From Fischerella sp. PCC 9605 (GTDB lineage: Bacteria; Cyanobacteriota; Cyanobacteriia; Cyanobacteriales; Nostocaceae), in NCBI RefSeq assembly GCF_000517105.1, contig NZ_KI912149.1:777308-841307 (forward strand): a stretch of DNA of 64,000 nt. Reading direction: 5' to 3'. The notes under the pieces are model-generated. The model was not told where the DNA came from, did not search any database, and worked only from the letters and a program-made list of their open reading frames with translations. Within the stretch, counting starts at the first letter, position 1. Each line of letters opens with the position of its first letter. The position numbers and the translations under genes were made by a program. This document shows positions 34,873-45,136 of the stretch, piece by piece.

Positions 34873-36324
34873 GTGGAATCACCTAAAGAATCATCGAATT
34901 TAAAACAAAAAGCAGTTAAGGGTGTTATTTGGTCTGCTATTGAAAGTTGGGGACGCCAAGTAGTTTCCTTCGGTGTTTTCTTTGTTCTAGCGCGTCTATT
35001 AGGCCCGGAAACTTTTGGTTTAGTTGCTTTAGCTAGTATCTTCCTAGCTTTTGTGCAAATTTTCCTCGATCAGGGACTTTCGACAGCAATTGTTCAACGC
35101 AAAGAAATTGAACCTGAGCATCTGGATACTGCTTTTTGGACTAATTTAGGAATTGGCATCCTGTTAACAATACTTAGTATTGCTTGTGCTGGCTTTGTTA
35201 GCAACTTATTTAGAGAACCACAGGTGACACCAATCATCCAATGGCTGTCCCTCAACTTTGCGATTGGTAGTTTGAACAATGTACAGCAAGCAATTCTAAA
35301 ACGTCAAATGGCATTCAAACCATTAGCTATACGTTCACTAGTGGCAGTCATTATTGGCGGTGCAGTAGGTGTAGTGATGGCTTTTCTTGGCTACGGAGTG
35401 TGGAGCCTTGTTGGTCAACAGCTATCCAACGCAATTGCCCAGGTCATAACTCTATGGAAGGTAAGTGATTGGCGACCTGGTTTAAGATTTTCTCCCAAAC
35501 ACTTTAAAGAATTATTTTCCTTTGGAATCAATATAGTAGGGATTTCTTTACTTAACTTTGTCACCCGTCGCTCCGATGACTTTTTAATCGGTTATTTCCT
35601 CGGTTCTGTGGCATTAGGATATTACAGTGTTGCCTATCGCTTGTTGCTGATTACAACACAATTATTAACTAGCGTCATATCTAATGTTTCACTGCCAACA
35701 TTTGCCAAGTTGCAGCAAGAGCCTGAACGATTAAGAAATGCACTTTATAAAGCGATACAGATAACAAGTTTAATTGCCTTTCCAGGCTTTATTGGTATGA
35801 CAGCATTGTCACCAGAATTAGTGCCAGTCATATTCGGAGAAAAATGGTTACCAAGTATCCCAGTCATGCAAATTCTAAACCTTACTGGTATTTTGTATGC
35901 TTATTTCTACTTCAATGGTTCTCTGATTATGGCTTTGGGAAAACCCTCATGGAAACTGGGTTTAGATTTTGTACAAGCCACAGGTAATTTCATCGCCTTT
36001 GCTATCACAGTTCGATGGGGAATTGTAGCCGTTGCAGCAGCCTACGTTATTCGGTGTTACCTGACGGCTCCTTTGACTGTATGGGTAGTTTGGAAGCTGA
36101 GCCGAATTAATATCATGACTTATCTAAGTCAGGGTGTAGCTCCTTTGACTGGCTCAGTAATTATGTTAGTTGCTATCTTTAGTACCAAACATTTTCTTAG
36201 CCCTATTCTCAATTCATTAGGAATTCTAGCTGTTTCAATATTGCTTGGTATCACAGCATATGTAGTGACTATTTTCTTGATTGCACCAAAACTATTTAGA
36301 CAAGTTGTAACTATTACTCGTTAA
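34873..36324 (+). CDS. Wzx-like oligosaccharide flippase (MOP superfamily)
   Basis: A 483-residue protein with 12-14 membrane helices throughout, of the polysaccharide-transport MATE/MOP type (related to TuaB and WzxC). The opening KAVKGVIWSAIESWGRQ and VFFVLARLLGPETFGLVALA are characteristic, and RRSDDFLIGYFLGSVALGYY is the conserved middle block. It would flip lipid-linked sugar repeat units across the inner membrane. The start is GTG at 34873, with GGGA six bases upstream; TTG at 34861 is possible. Confidence 0.9.
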   Translation: MESPKESSNLKQKAVKGVIWSAIESWGRQVVSFGVFFVLARLLGPETFGLVALASIFLAFVQIFLDQGLSTAIVQRKEIEPEHLDTAFWTNLGIGILLTILSIACAGFVSNLFREPQVTPIIQWLSLNFAIGSLNNVQQAILKRQMAFKPLAIRSLVAVIIGGAVGVVMAFLGYGVWSLVGQQLSNAIAQVITLWKVSDWRPGLRFSPKHFKELFSFGINIVGISLLNFVTRRSDDFLIGYFLGSVALGYYSVAYRLLLITTQLLTSVISNVSLPTFAKLQQEPERLRNALYKAIQITSLIAFPGFIGMTALSPELVPVIFGEKWLPSIPVMQILNLTGILYAYFYFNGSLIMALGKPSWKLGLDFVQATGNFIAFAITVRWGIVAVAAAYVIRCYLTAPLTVWVVWKLSRINIMTYLSQGVAPLTGSVIMLVAIFSTKHFLSPILNSLGILAVSILLGITAYVVTIFLIAPKLFRQVVTITR

Positions 36325-36346
36325 GTATTAAGTGAACATAATATTT

Positions 36347-37807
36347 ATGAATGTGACTGAACAAATTATAAAAAAACACCGAGACCTTGAAGTGCCAAAA
36401 TTATTGGCAACTGTGATTGAGGGTAATTACTGTATTGGCTGTGGTGCTTGCGCTTTGATAAATGGTTCGCCGCTTAAGGTCAAGTTAAATGAATATGGTC
36501 AGTTGCAAGCTTGTGTCGATCCATCTGCTGATTGCTCATCTCTAAATACTTCAGTGCTAGCTGTTTGCCCATTTTCAAGTGAAAGTCTAAATGAAGACCA
36601 GATTAGTCAGGAATTGTTTGATCAAGATTGTGAATACCATGACAAGATTGGTTATCATTTAGCTACCTATGCTGGTTATGTTTGTGAGGATAATTATCGC
36701 GATCGCGGTAGTTCGGGTGGAATAGGAACCTGGATTGTTAGCAATCTTCTCAGTCAAGGTTTAGTTGATGCGGTAATTCACGTCCATCAGCGGAGTCCCT
36801 CAGCAACTGACTCCAGGCTATTCCATTACCAACTGTCTACGACGATAGAACAGGTACGTCACGGTGCGAAGTCTCGTTACTACCCTGTGGAAATGTCTGA
36901 GGTAATGCAGCTAGTTCGCGAACGACCCGGAAACTATGCCATTGTAGGTATTCCTTGCTTTATCAAAGCTGTGCGCTTGTTAATGCGACAAGATCCGGTT
37001 CTGGCTGAGCGTATCCAGTTCTGTGTTGGGCTAATTTGCGGACATCTTAAGAGTATGCGCTTTGCAGAAATGTTTGCTTGGCAATGTGGTATCGAACCTG
37101 GGAATCTTTTAGCAATAGACTTTCGCAAAAAACTTCCAAATGCAGAAGCCAATTGCTACGGTGTTGAAGTGACTGGCTGGCAAGATGGTCAAATAGTAAC
37201 TCATGTTAGTCCTGTCCGGGACTTATACGGTCATGACTGGGGATTGGGCTTTTTCAAATACAAAGCCTGTGACTACTGTGATGATGTAGTTGCCGAGACT
37301 GCGGATGTTGTTGTTGGTGATGCGTGGTTACCTCAGTACATCAAAGATAGTCAGGGTACAAATATCATTGTCGTTCGTCATCCATTCATTCGTGACTTGA
37401 TTGAGAAAGGAGTTAGGACAGGTCAGCTGCACCTCGACTGCATCAGCGCCGATCAAGTTGCTCAATCGCAAACTTCTGGTTTCCACCATCGACGTGAGGG
37501 ACTTGCTTATCGCTTGTATTTAACTGATCGGCGGAATGAGTGGCGTCCTTGGAAGCGCGTTCAACCTCAGGCTAAACACCTTATGCCTAATCTTAAGAAG
37601 CGGCAATTAATGAGGATAGCTCTAGCAGCAGAAAGCCATGTTGCTTTTAAGGATGCAGTTGATGCTCGTGAATTTTCTCTATTTAAGCGGCGGCTAGACC
37701 CGTTGGTGCAACAATACCGAAAGTTGTATCAACAACCGTTATGGAGACGAGCTGTAGGGCGTGTCAAAAAACTTGTAAAGCATTTACTGAGTGTAAATAT
37801 GCTTTAA
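36347..37807 (+). CDS. FrhB-like F420 hydrogenase/dehydrogenase beta-subunit family protein
   Basis: A 486-residue protein of the FrhB N/C-terminal domain family, often found in polysaccharide clusters next to pyruvyl transferases. It has an N-terminal Cys group GNYCIGCGAC and a second cluster motif KACDYCDDVVAETADVVVGD, suggesting [4Fe-4S] binding, and a RGSSGGIGTWI flavin-type loop. In this setting members are thought to perform redox modification of sugars, but this is unproven. The start is ATG at 36347 (GTG 36332 possible). It lies 22 bp after the flippase gene, so they are one transcription unit. Confidence 0.85.
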   Translation: MNVTEQIIKKHRDLEVPKLLATVIEGNYCIGCGACALINGSPLKVKLNEYGQLQACVDPSADCSSLNTSVLAVCPFSSESLNEDQISQELFDQDCEYHDKIGYHLATYAGYVCEDNYRDRGSSGGIGTWIVSNLLSQGLVDAVIHVHQRSPSATDSRLFHYQLSTTIEQVRHGAKSRYYPVEMSEVMQLVRERPGNYAIVGIPCFIKAVRLLMRQDPVLAERIQFCVGLICGHLKSMRFAEMFAWQCGIEPGNLLAIDFRKKLPNAEANCYGVEVTGWQDGQIVTHVSPVRDLYGHDWGLGFFKYKACDYCDDVVAETADVVVGDAWLPQYIKDSQGTNIIVVRHPFIRDLIEKGVRTGQLHLDCISADQVAQSQTSGFHHRREGLAYRLYLTDRRNEWRPWKRVQPQAKHLMPNLKKRQLMRIALAAESHVAFKDAVDAREFSLFKRRLDPLVQQYRKLYQQPLWRRAVGRVKKLVKHLLSVNML

Positions 37808-37996
37808 GTAATTTCGATATGATTTCAAAATTAATTAGCTAGAAGTTCTGTAAAGCCTTTGGTGACAAGTATCATTGTTCTATTTGATATCAGTGTTATG
37901 TGTAATTGTAAAAGATACGAAATAGAGCCAATCTATCTCCCATACAAATAACACAACATATAAATCCGGCACACCTATAAATTTCCAACACCAGCT

Positions 37997-38890
37997 ATGA
38001 TTGTTATCGCAAAAAAAACAGGTCAATTAGGAAATAGATTATTTGTCTTCGCCCACTTTATTGCTTTTGCGATAGAAAACAATCAGACAATTATTAATCC
38101 TGCATTTGATGATTATGCAGAATTTTTTGAGATTACTTCTGGAAGTATATGTAGTTGTTATCCTTCAAATAAATTGTCTTTTATTTTTAATAATCCAATT
38201 AGAAAAAAAATTTATACATTTATAATTTTTACCTACCGATTCCTAAATATTCTAGAAAAACAAAAAATTAAAACTAGTGTTTTCAAAATTGTTAGAGAAG
38301 GTAATAAAACAAATCCATTTCTCTTGGACACACATGACTTTTTAAAACTAATTAACAATCATGATATTGTGTTTGCTGATGGATACTTTTTTCGATGTCC
38401 TTCATTTTTTGTTAAACAAGCAGATGCAATTAGAGAATACTTTACACCAATTGAACAGTATAGAAAAAATATAGACAAACTAATTGAGAGTATTAGAAAA
38501 GATTGTGAGTTATTGATTGGAGTTCATATAAGGCATGGAGATTATAAGGATTACGTTGGTGGAGCTTATTTCTATACAATCCAGCAATATGTTCAAGTCA
38601 TGGAACGAATAGAAAACCTTTTTCCTAATCAAAAAATAAAATTCTTAATATGTTCAAACGCTGAGCAAGATGAAACATTATTTTCAAAATTTAGTTACAA
38701 TCTTGGTACAGGAAATATCGTAGAAGATATGTATTCATTAGCCCGATGTGATTATATTTGTGGCCCTCCAAGTTCATACAGCAGATGGGCAGCCTTTTAC
38801 GGAGGGAACATACCTCTTTATATTATACGAGATCCAAATGCAAGCATATGTTTAGAAGATTTCAAAGTTTATGATATACCACTAGGATAG
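37997..38890 (+). CDS. GT11-like (alpha-1,2-fucosyltransferase family) glycosyltransferase
   Basis: A 297-residue protein with the GT11/alpha-1,2-fucosyltransferase layout: GQLGNRLFVFAHFIAFA near the N-terminus and the diagnostic HIRHGDYKDY motif at about residue 175, then DMYSLARCDYICGPPSSYS. It probably transfers a GDP-activated deoxyhexose to the polysaccharide. The gene is clearly A+T-richer than its neighbours and uses many AAA, ATA and ATT codons, suggesting separate acquisition. The start is ATG at 37997, 190 bp after the FrhB-like gene. Confidence 0.82.
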   Translation: MIVIAKKTGQLGNRLFVFAHFIAFAIENNQTIINPAFDDYAEFFEITSGSICSCYPSNKLSFIFNNPIRKKIYTFIIFTYRFLNILEKQKIKTSVFKIVREGNKTNPFLLDTHDFLKLINNHDIVFADGYFFRCPSFFVKQADAIREYFTPIEQYRKNIDKLIESIRKDCELLIGVHIRHGDYKDYVGGAYFYTIQQYVQVMERIENLFPNQKIKFLICSNAEQDETLFSKFSYNLGTGNIVEDMYSLARCDYICGPPSSYSRWAAFYGGNIPLYIIRDPNASICLEDFKVYDIPLG

Positions 38891-39119
38891 CCTAATATTA
38901 TTCGATATCAACTATCTGTGAGTCAGATTTACTAAGCATAAAAACGATCTTCAATCTAATAATTTCAACTTAGTTTTTCTGAACAAAAGTGTGCTGAAAC
39001 TGCTCAAAATCTTGAAGCAAATAACCTAAGACGACGTGAGCCTTGTAATTGCTATTCAACCTTGTTTTGTTCAGAGAATTTTAATTAAATTTACAACCAT
39101 CAACAGGGATTAAACTTCT

Positions 39120-40349
39120 ATGAAAGCAGTCATTACAGGAATCACTGGACTTCGCAATCGAGGAGTTGAGGCACTCGTAGTACCTACGATTGAGCAGTTG
39201 CAAAAGCGTCTGCCTAACCTCAATGTGAGTGTTCTGACTAAAACACCAGACTACGATCAGCTACGGTTACAGCAATATGAGGCAAAGCCTATCTCAATAG
39301 CTTTCCCTAAAACAAAGCTACAGAAGTTGCGTAGCCAATTCGTCAGCTTTTACAAAAAGCCTGCTCCTGATAAGCAATCCTCAGTCCAGGCAATTCAGAA
39401 TGCCTCAGTTGTAATTGCATCCGGTGGTGATGTATTCAGTTCTGATTATGGCAGTCTCTACCAACATCTTCAGCCATTGGAGTTAGCTTTAGATGCTGGT
39501 GTGCCTATTGTATTTTTGGCCCAATCCATTGGGCCATTCAAGAAAGATGATGAAGCACAGGCATGGCTGCGTGTTGCCCGTCGTTCTAAGTTAATTACAG
39601 TTCGAGAGAAAATTTCCTATGACTACATAACCCAAAAACTTGGCCTTTCAACAGATTTGGTCAAACATACCGCCGATCCAGCATTTCTGTTGGCACCACC
39701 ACCAGCAGCAAAGGTGGCTAATATGTTCAGTGCCTATGGTATTACCAAAGATCGCCCAGCGATCGCACTCTCTATCAGTCAAGGCATTACCCGCTATTCT
39801 GGTTGCGATGACGATAAGCATCTCAAGGCTTGGCATCAAGTCGTCAAAATGATCCTTGATGAACTTGATGCACAAGTGCTGATTATTCCACATGTTCAAG
39901 AGATTTATGCAAGTAATGACGATCGCATAGCTGCTACCAATCTGCTGAAGAGTCTCGAATTCGATCCGCGTGTACGTCTAGCAGGCGCAGATCACTCTGC
40001 GTCAGAGTTTAAGGGATTCATTAGTGCCTGTGATATGGTTATTGCCGAACGGATGCATGCAGCCATTGCTGGACTTTCCAGCGGTGTCTGTACCGTTGTT
40101 GTCGGTTATTCAATCAAGGCTGAGGGAATTATGAGCAACCTACTGGGAACTGATTCTCTCCACAACGGATTACTCATTCCGATCCACGATTTCCTAAACG
40201 CTGATAAAACCTGTGCGACCATTCGTAAAGCTTGGAACCGACGTCAAGAGGTGGCAAATCAACTTCATGAGGTTTTGCCAAAGGTAAAGCAGGACTCAGC
40301 AAGTAACTTCGATATGATTTCTGAGATTATACCAAGTTGCCAAAGTTAG
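39120..40349 (+). CDS. Polysaccharide pyruvyl transferase family protein
   Basis: A 409-residue member of the CsaB/WcaK family, which adds pyruvate ketals to sugars of surface polymers. Visible are ITGLRNRGVEALVVPTI at the N-terminus, SVVIASGGDVFSSDYG, VFLAQSIGPF, and the C-terminal SACDMVIAERMHAAIAGLSSG that matches the family's conserved ERMHA motif. The FrhB-like gene upstream is a frequent partner of this family. The start is ATG at 39120. Confidence 0.9.
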   Translation: MKAVITGITGLRNRGVEALVVPTIEQLQKRLPNLNVSVLTKTPDYDQLRLQQYEAKPISIAFPKTKLQKLRSQFVSFYKKPAPDKQSSVQAIQNASVVIASGGDVFSSDYGSLYQHLQPLELALDAGVPIVFLAQSIGPFKKDDEAQAWLRVARRSKLITVREKISYDYITQKLGLSTDLVKHTADPAFLLAPPPAAKVANMFSAYGITKDRPAIALSISQGITRYSGCDDDKHLKAWHQVVKMILDELDAQVLIIPHVQEIYASNDDRIAATNLLKSLEFDPRVRLAGADHSASEFKGFISACDMVIAERMHAAIAGLSSGVCTVVVGYSIKAEGIMSNLLGTDSLHNGLLIPIHDFLNADKTCATIRKAWNRRQEVANQLHEVLPKVKQDSASNFDMISEIIPSCQS

Positions 40350-40613
40350 TCTTGTTTGGAATTAAGGTCGCTATTGGACTGACTTTCGAGCAAATAATAC
40401 AATCAAATACAACTTGGTATTCTCGGCTAGAAGCAACACAGACTCTCACGGGCAATAACTTGGGGCAACTAATTAGGTCTTTTCATTGCATTTAACTATG
40501 TCAAAACATCTGTCCAGTCTCCCCGTTATTCCCTCTTTATGTATCTTTAGTGTGCAATTTTAGGGTGTGAAATGTGAGCTAGTAGTTTTGTAAATTTAAA
40601 AGAGACATAGGCA

Positions 40614-41771
40614 ATGAGTTCATCACCGGATCTAGAAAATAAACAAAAACAAATTCAGCCACAAATAAATCAAAATCAAAGGAATAATAACAGAGAAAAA
40701 TTGAAAGTTGTCTTCGCTCCTCAGTTTCTTAAAATAAATCCTTATCAAAAACAATTAGCTGAACATTTAGAGAGATTGGGTGTACAAATGCAAGGAATTT
40801 GTTACCGCACAATCTTTCTACCCACTGAGCTTAACCAGTTGAATCCAAATATACTACATCTACACTGGTTGCATACGTTTTTTGATGCAGCTAGTACCAT
40901 AGGTTCTCTACGTAGAACAGTTAAGTTCATCAGTGGATTAATTATTTTAAAACTAAAGGATATCAAGATAGTTTGGACAGTTCATAATATCAAAAATCAT
41001 GAAAATTTGTATCTGCTATCAGACAGGATTTGTACTTTTATAGTAACCAGACTAGCTGATGCAATTATAGTTCATTCTGAAACAGCAAAAAATGAAATTG
41101 CAACAAAGCTTCACCTCAAAAAACTAGACAAACTTTTCGTTGTACCGCACGGAAATTATATTGAGAATTACGAGAACAATATTAATCAAACAGAAGCACG
41201 CAAGCTTTTAGGAATTCCAGATACAGGTGTTGTGCTGCTGTTTTTTGGGTTAATTAGACCTTACAAAGGAATACCAGAAATGCTTAATGCTTTTAAGCAG
41301 TTGCACAATAACAAAGTTTATCTGGTTATTGCTGGCAAAGCAAGAGACGATAAAGACAATCAGTTAGTTGATTTCATTGAACAAGCAGTTGAGAGTAATC
41401 AAAATATTAAGTTTGTTCCAAAATTTATTCCTGAAGATCAAGTTCAAGTTTATATGAATGCTTGCGATGTAGTCATCTTTCCGTATCGAGATTTTTTAAC
41501 ATCAGGTGCAGTTGTCCTTGCCATGTCTTTTGGCCGAGCATGTATAGCACCGCGTAAGGGTTCTGTAAGCGAATTGTTGGATGATGGAGGAGCGATTCTC
41601 TATGACCCAGATACTGAAGACGGATTAATGCAAGCAATGAAATGTGCAAGCGAGAGAAAAGCCAATTTATTGGAAATGGGTGAACACAATTATAAATTAG
41701 CAAAAAAATGGAGTTGGGAACTTGTTGCTGAAATGACACTCTCTATTTATAGAAAATGTATGCGTAATTAA
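40614..41771 (+). CDS. Family 4 glycosyltransferase
   Basis: A 385-residue GT-B-fold glycosyltransferase. The N-terminal 35 residues are Gln/Asn-rich and variable. The Rossmann domain contains NILHLHWLHTFF and IVWTVHNIKNHEN. The C-terminal GT4 half has LLFFGLIRPYKGIPEML, AGKARDD and VVIFPYRDFLTSGAVVLAMS in place of the usual E-x7-E motif. Donor and acceptor unknown. The start is ATG at 40614. It belongs to the polysaccharide block. Confidence 0.88.
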   Translation: MSSSPDLENKQKQIQPQINQNQRNNNREKLKVVFAPQFLKINPYQKQLAEHLERLGVQMQGICYRTIFLPTELNQLNPNILHLHWLHTFFDAASTIGSLRRTVKFISGLIILKLKDIKIVWTVHNIKNHENLYLLSDRICTFIVTRLADAIIVHSETAKNEIATKLHLKKLDKLFVVPHGNYIENYENNINQTEARKLLGIPDTGVVLLFFGLIRPYKGIPEMLNAFKQLHNNKVYLVIAGKARDDKDNQLVDFIEQAVESNQNIKFVPKFIPEDQVQVYMNACDVVIFPYRDFLTSGAVVLAMSFGRACIAPRKGSVSELLDDGGAILYDPDTEDGLMQAMKCASERKANLLEMGEHNYKLAKKWSWELVAEMTLSIYRKCMRN

Positions 41772-41824
41772 TAAATATTGCTGAGATAGATTTGACAGAA
41801 ATCAAAATTCATTTTTGAAAAACT

Positions 41825-42736
41825 ATGCCTGCTCATTTTGTATCAGTAATTATTCCAGTTTTTAATGACTGCGAACGGCTCAATATTTGCTTAAGATCTT
41901 TAGAAAATCAAACATATCCCAAAGATTTATATGAAGTAATTGTAGTTGATAATAACTCTGAAGAAGATATTGAAAGCTTAGTCAAGCAATTTAGTCAGGT
42001 ACGCATCACCCACGAAAGTCTTCGTGGTTCTTATGCTGCTCGCAACAAAGGAATTTCTGTGGCAAAGGGATATGTTTTCGCTTTTACTGATTCTGATTGT
42101 ATTCCTACTAGTACATGGATAGAAAAGGGAGTGGAGTGTTTACTGCAAACACCTAACACTGGACTAGTAGCTGGCAAAGTAGAAATTTTCTTTCAAGATC
42201 CAACAAATCCCACAGCAGTTGAACTTTATGACAGTATGAATTTCCTCCGACAGAAACATTATGTTGAGAATATGAAATTTGGAGCTACAGCCAATATGTT
42301 TACGTTCAAGGATGTTTTTGAAGCCGTAGGTTTATTTAATTCGGAACTCAAATCAGGTGGCGATCAAGAGTGGGGAGAGCGAGTTTTTGCAGCAGGCTAT
42401 AAACAAGTTTATGCAGATGATGTTTGTATTGCTCACCCTGCGAGACGTAACTTAAAGGATTTACAAAAAAAAGTTATAAGAATCACTGAAGGACATTATG
42501 GTCTTGTTAGTCACAATGAAGAATTATCAATGGTATTCTTTAAAGAAATTGTCAGGGATATTAAACCCCCTATTAAATCAATATTAAAAATATTGGTTAA
42601 CAAAAAACTGCAAGGGATGAAGCAAAAAATTGAATATATCTATGTAGTTTTGTCTCTCAAATATTTAAGAGCATGGAAGAAAATACAGTTGTATTTACAA
42701 CATAGTTACTACAGAAATAAACATTCTCGTATATAG
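41825..42736 (+). CDS. Family 2 glycosyltransferase
   Basis: A 303-residue GT-A-fold enzyme opening with FVSVIIPVFNDCERL. It carries VVDNNSEED, the RNKGISVAKG motif and the metal-binding FTDSDCIP (a DxD variant), and GGDQEWGERVFAAGY near residue 180. It adds a sugar to the growing repeat unit. The start is ATG at 41825, 53 bp after the preceding glycosyltransferase gene. The next glycosyltransferase follows after only 35 bp. Confidence 0.9.
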   Translation: MPAHFVSVIIPVFNDCERLNICLRSLENQTYPKDLYEVIVVDNNSEEDIESLVKQFSQVRITHESLRGSYAARNKGISVAKGYVFAFTDSDCIPTSTWIEKGVECLLQTPNTGLVAGKVEIFFQDPTNPTAVELYDSMNFLRQKHYVENMKFGATANMFTFKDVFEAVGLFNSELKSGGDQEWGERVFAAGYKQVYADDVCIAHPARRNLKDLQKKVIRITEGHYGLVSHNEELSMVFFKEIVRDIKPPIKSILKILVNKKLQGMKQKIEYIYVVLSLKYLRAWKKIQLYLQHSYYRNKHSRI

Positions 42737-42771
42737 AATCACAAGCAGAGTTGTATATAGATTTAAACCAT

Positions 42772-43767
42772 ATGTCTAAGCTCGTTTCCGTAATCATACC
42801 TTGCTTTAATGCAGAGCGATGGCTGAAAGAAGCAATTGATAGCTGCTTAAAACAAACCTACCCAGCAATAGAAATCATCGTGATTGATGATGGCTCAAGT
42901 GATGGTTGTTTAGACATCATTAAAAGCTATGGAGATAAAATCATTTGGGAAACGGGCCCGAACAGAGGAGGAAATTACGCAAGAAACAGGGGTTTTGACC
43001 TATCAAAGGGTGAATACATCCAATATCTAGATGCTGACGATTATATATTAACGGAAAAAGTAGAAAGGCAAGTTCGTTTTTTAGAAGAAACTGGCGCAGA
43101 TGTTGTTTATGGTGATTGGAGATATCAACGACACTTACCCGATGGTAAAACTTTTCTAGAAGACATAAAAGTTTCTGGCACACAAGCGGATATTCTAGAG
43201 TCACTATTGGCTGGTTGGTGGGTTTCTCCTGCTTGTCTGTTGTTTACGAGAAAAGCAGTAGAAAAATCTGACGGTTGGGATGAAAACTTGAAGGCTGCAC
43301 AGGATAGAGACTTTTTTATTTCTGTGGTGATGAGTGGTGCAAAGGTTGTCTATCAAGCTGGTTGCTATTCTATTTATAGACGATATGGCAATGTCACGGT
43401 TTCTACTTCTTCTCGAGTCAGGTGTTTGGAGAGCCATCTTTACATACTCGAAAATACAGAACAGAAGCTGCTGGAGATAGGCAAACTTTCAACTAAATAT
43501 CGTCATGCTTTAGCCCAGTCATATTTTATGATAGCTAGAGGTTACTTACATATTGATTACTCAAAGTATTTAAATTTTTTAGATAAGACTCTGACGCTAT
43601 GTCCGCAATTTAAGGCAAATAGTGCCGACAGAACTGCCATTTATAATTTGGCTCAAAATATTTTTGGGTTTAGGAGATTGGAACAATTTGTTGTCTGGTT
43701 GAAACGATTCAAAACGTCAACAACCAGAAAGCTGAACACTTTAAATAGATTCAAGGTAAGTGCGTAG
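42772..43767 (+). CDS. Family 2 glycosyltransferase
   Basis: A 331-residue GT2 enzyme: LVSVIIPCFNAERWL, EIIVIDDGSSDG, RNRGFDLSKGEYIQYLDADD with the DxD metal site, then AAQDRDFFI as the acceptor-side motif. The start is ATG at 42772 (the conserved MSKLVSVIIP opening); TTG at 42751 is the longest alternative. It is tightly linked to the upstream GT2 gene. Confidence 0.9.
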   Translation: MSKLVSVIIPCFNAERWLKEAIDSCLKQTYPAIEIIVIDDGSSDGCLDIIKSYGDKIIWETGPNRGGNYARNRGFDLSKGEYIQYLDADDYILTEKVERQVRFLEETGADVVYGDWRYQRHLPDGKTFLEDIKVSGTQADILESLLAGWWVSPACLLFTRKAVEKSDGWDENLKAAQDRDFFISVVMSGAKVVYQAGCYSIYRRYGNVTVSTSSRVRCLESHLYILENTEQKLLEIGKLSTKYRHALAQSYFMIARGYLHIDYSKYLNFLDKTLTLCPQFKANSADRTAIYNLAQNIFGFRRLEQFVVWLKRFKTSTTRKLNTLNRFKVSA

Positions 43768-43998
43768 AAAGCTCTAAAGCAAAATCAAAATAATTTATTG
43801 AATTATTATATGTCAAATTACAAAGATTAAGCTAAATATTGTTGAGCGCTGTCTAGACAATGGTTCAATTAATAAACAGTTGGAATTTTATCAAAGAATA
43901 GTATGAATATTTTTTATCAATAGCTCGTAATAGCCAGGATTGGCAAAAATAGCATTACTTGCTAAAACCGCTTGAGGATATTAAAGGAAAGCATAAGC

Positions 43999-45033
43999 AT
44001 GGAAATAAAGCCTTTAGTCAGTATCATTATCAATAACTATAACTATGAGCGCTTTTTGCCAGAAGCGATTGATAGCGCACTGAATCAAACCTATCCTCAT
44101 ACGGAAGTTATAGTTGTCGATGACTGTTCTACCGATCACTCCCGTGATGTCATTGCCTCCTATAGTGACAGAATTATTTCAATACTTCATCAAGAAAATG
44201 GCAAACAAGCAGCAGCCTTTAACAGCGGATTTGCCATCAGTCGAGGCGATATCATCATCTTTCTAGATTCTGATGATTACCTTTTCCCTCATGCGGTAGA
44301 ACGGATTGTTTCCGTCTGGAAACCCAATCTCGCTAAAGTACATTATCGTTTGGCGGTAGTAGATTCCAACAGGCAGCCCTTGGGATTTTCCTATCCCCAA
44401 GGTGGTGCAAAGTTATCTAGCGGCGAAGTTTGGAAAACTCTTCTGGAAGTAGGCAGCTATGCGGGTGTTGCAACTAGTGGTAATGCCATTAACCGCAAAG
44501 CACTGGCGCAAGTTTTTCCCATACCAGACAAATATAAGCTGACAGGTGACGACTATTTATCAACCTTGATTCCCTTTTATGGCGAAGTTGCTGCTATTGA
44601 AGAACCATTGGCAGCCTATAGAATTCACACTAGCAATCAGTGGGCTTTAGCCACAGTCACGGGCGATCACTTTCACAGATTTATAAGACATTACCTGCAA
44701 AAATATGAACTGTTGGAGAAAAAGGCAAAAGAATTAGACCATAAACTGCCTGAAGATTTGGAACTACGAACCTATTGGTTTTGGTGGATTCGTCTGGCTT
44801 CTCTACGTTTAGGCCCCCAAAAACATCCTATTGCTTCAGAACGCTTATTTCCTTTGATCTACTCAGGTATCTGCTCATTGTGGAAATATTCACATTTTAA
44901 TTGGCAGAAGCGATTAGTTTTTAGCCTGTGGTTTTTTTGGGTTGGATTACTGCCTTTGCCCTTGGCCAAGGTAGGAATTACTTGGTTGTTTGTCCCCTAC
45001 AAACGCCCAAAAATATTACAGGTTTTTAGCTAA
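43999..45033 (+). CDS. Family 2 glycosyltransferase
   Basis: A 344-residue GT2 enzyme with LVSIIINNYNYERFL, VIVVDDCSTDHS, NSGFAISRGDIIIFLDSDDY (DxD) and LTGDDYLSTLIPFYG. Two hydrophobic stretches near the C-terminus (around FSLWFFWVGLLPLPLAKVG) may anchor it to the membrane. The start is ATG at 43999, with GGA ten bases upstream; the open frame starts at 43972. Confidence 0.9.
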   Translation: MEIKPLVSIIINNYNYERFLPEAIDSALNQTYPHTEVIVVDDCSTDHSRDVIASYSDRIISILHQENGKQAAAFNSGFAISRGDIIIFLDSDDYLFPHAVERIVSVWKPNLAKVHYRLAVVDSNRQPLGFSYPQGGAKLSSGEVWKTLLEVGSYAGVATSGNAINRKALAQVFPIPDKYKLTGDDYLSTLIPFYGEVAAIEEPLAAYRIHTSNQWALATVTGDHFHRFIRHYLQKYELLEKKAKELDHKLPEDLELRTYWFWWIRLASLRLGPQKHPIASERLFPLIYSGICSLWKYSHFNWQKRLVFSLWFFWVGLLPLPLAKVGITWLFVPYKRPKILQVFS

Positions 45034-45136
45034 AAGTAATTGATAAATATCTGTCAATGAATCAAACTAGTTGTCAATAATTTAGTCTCATGAAAATATC
45101 TACAATAAATTATCTATCTCAACATAATAAATAATT

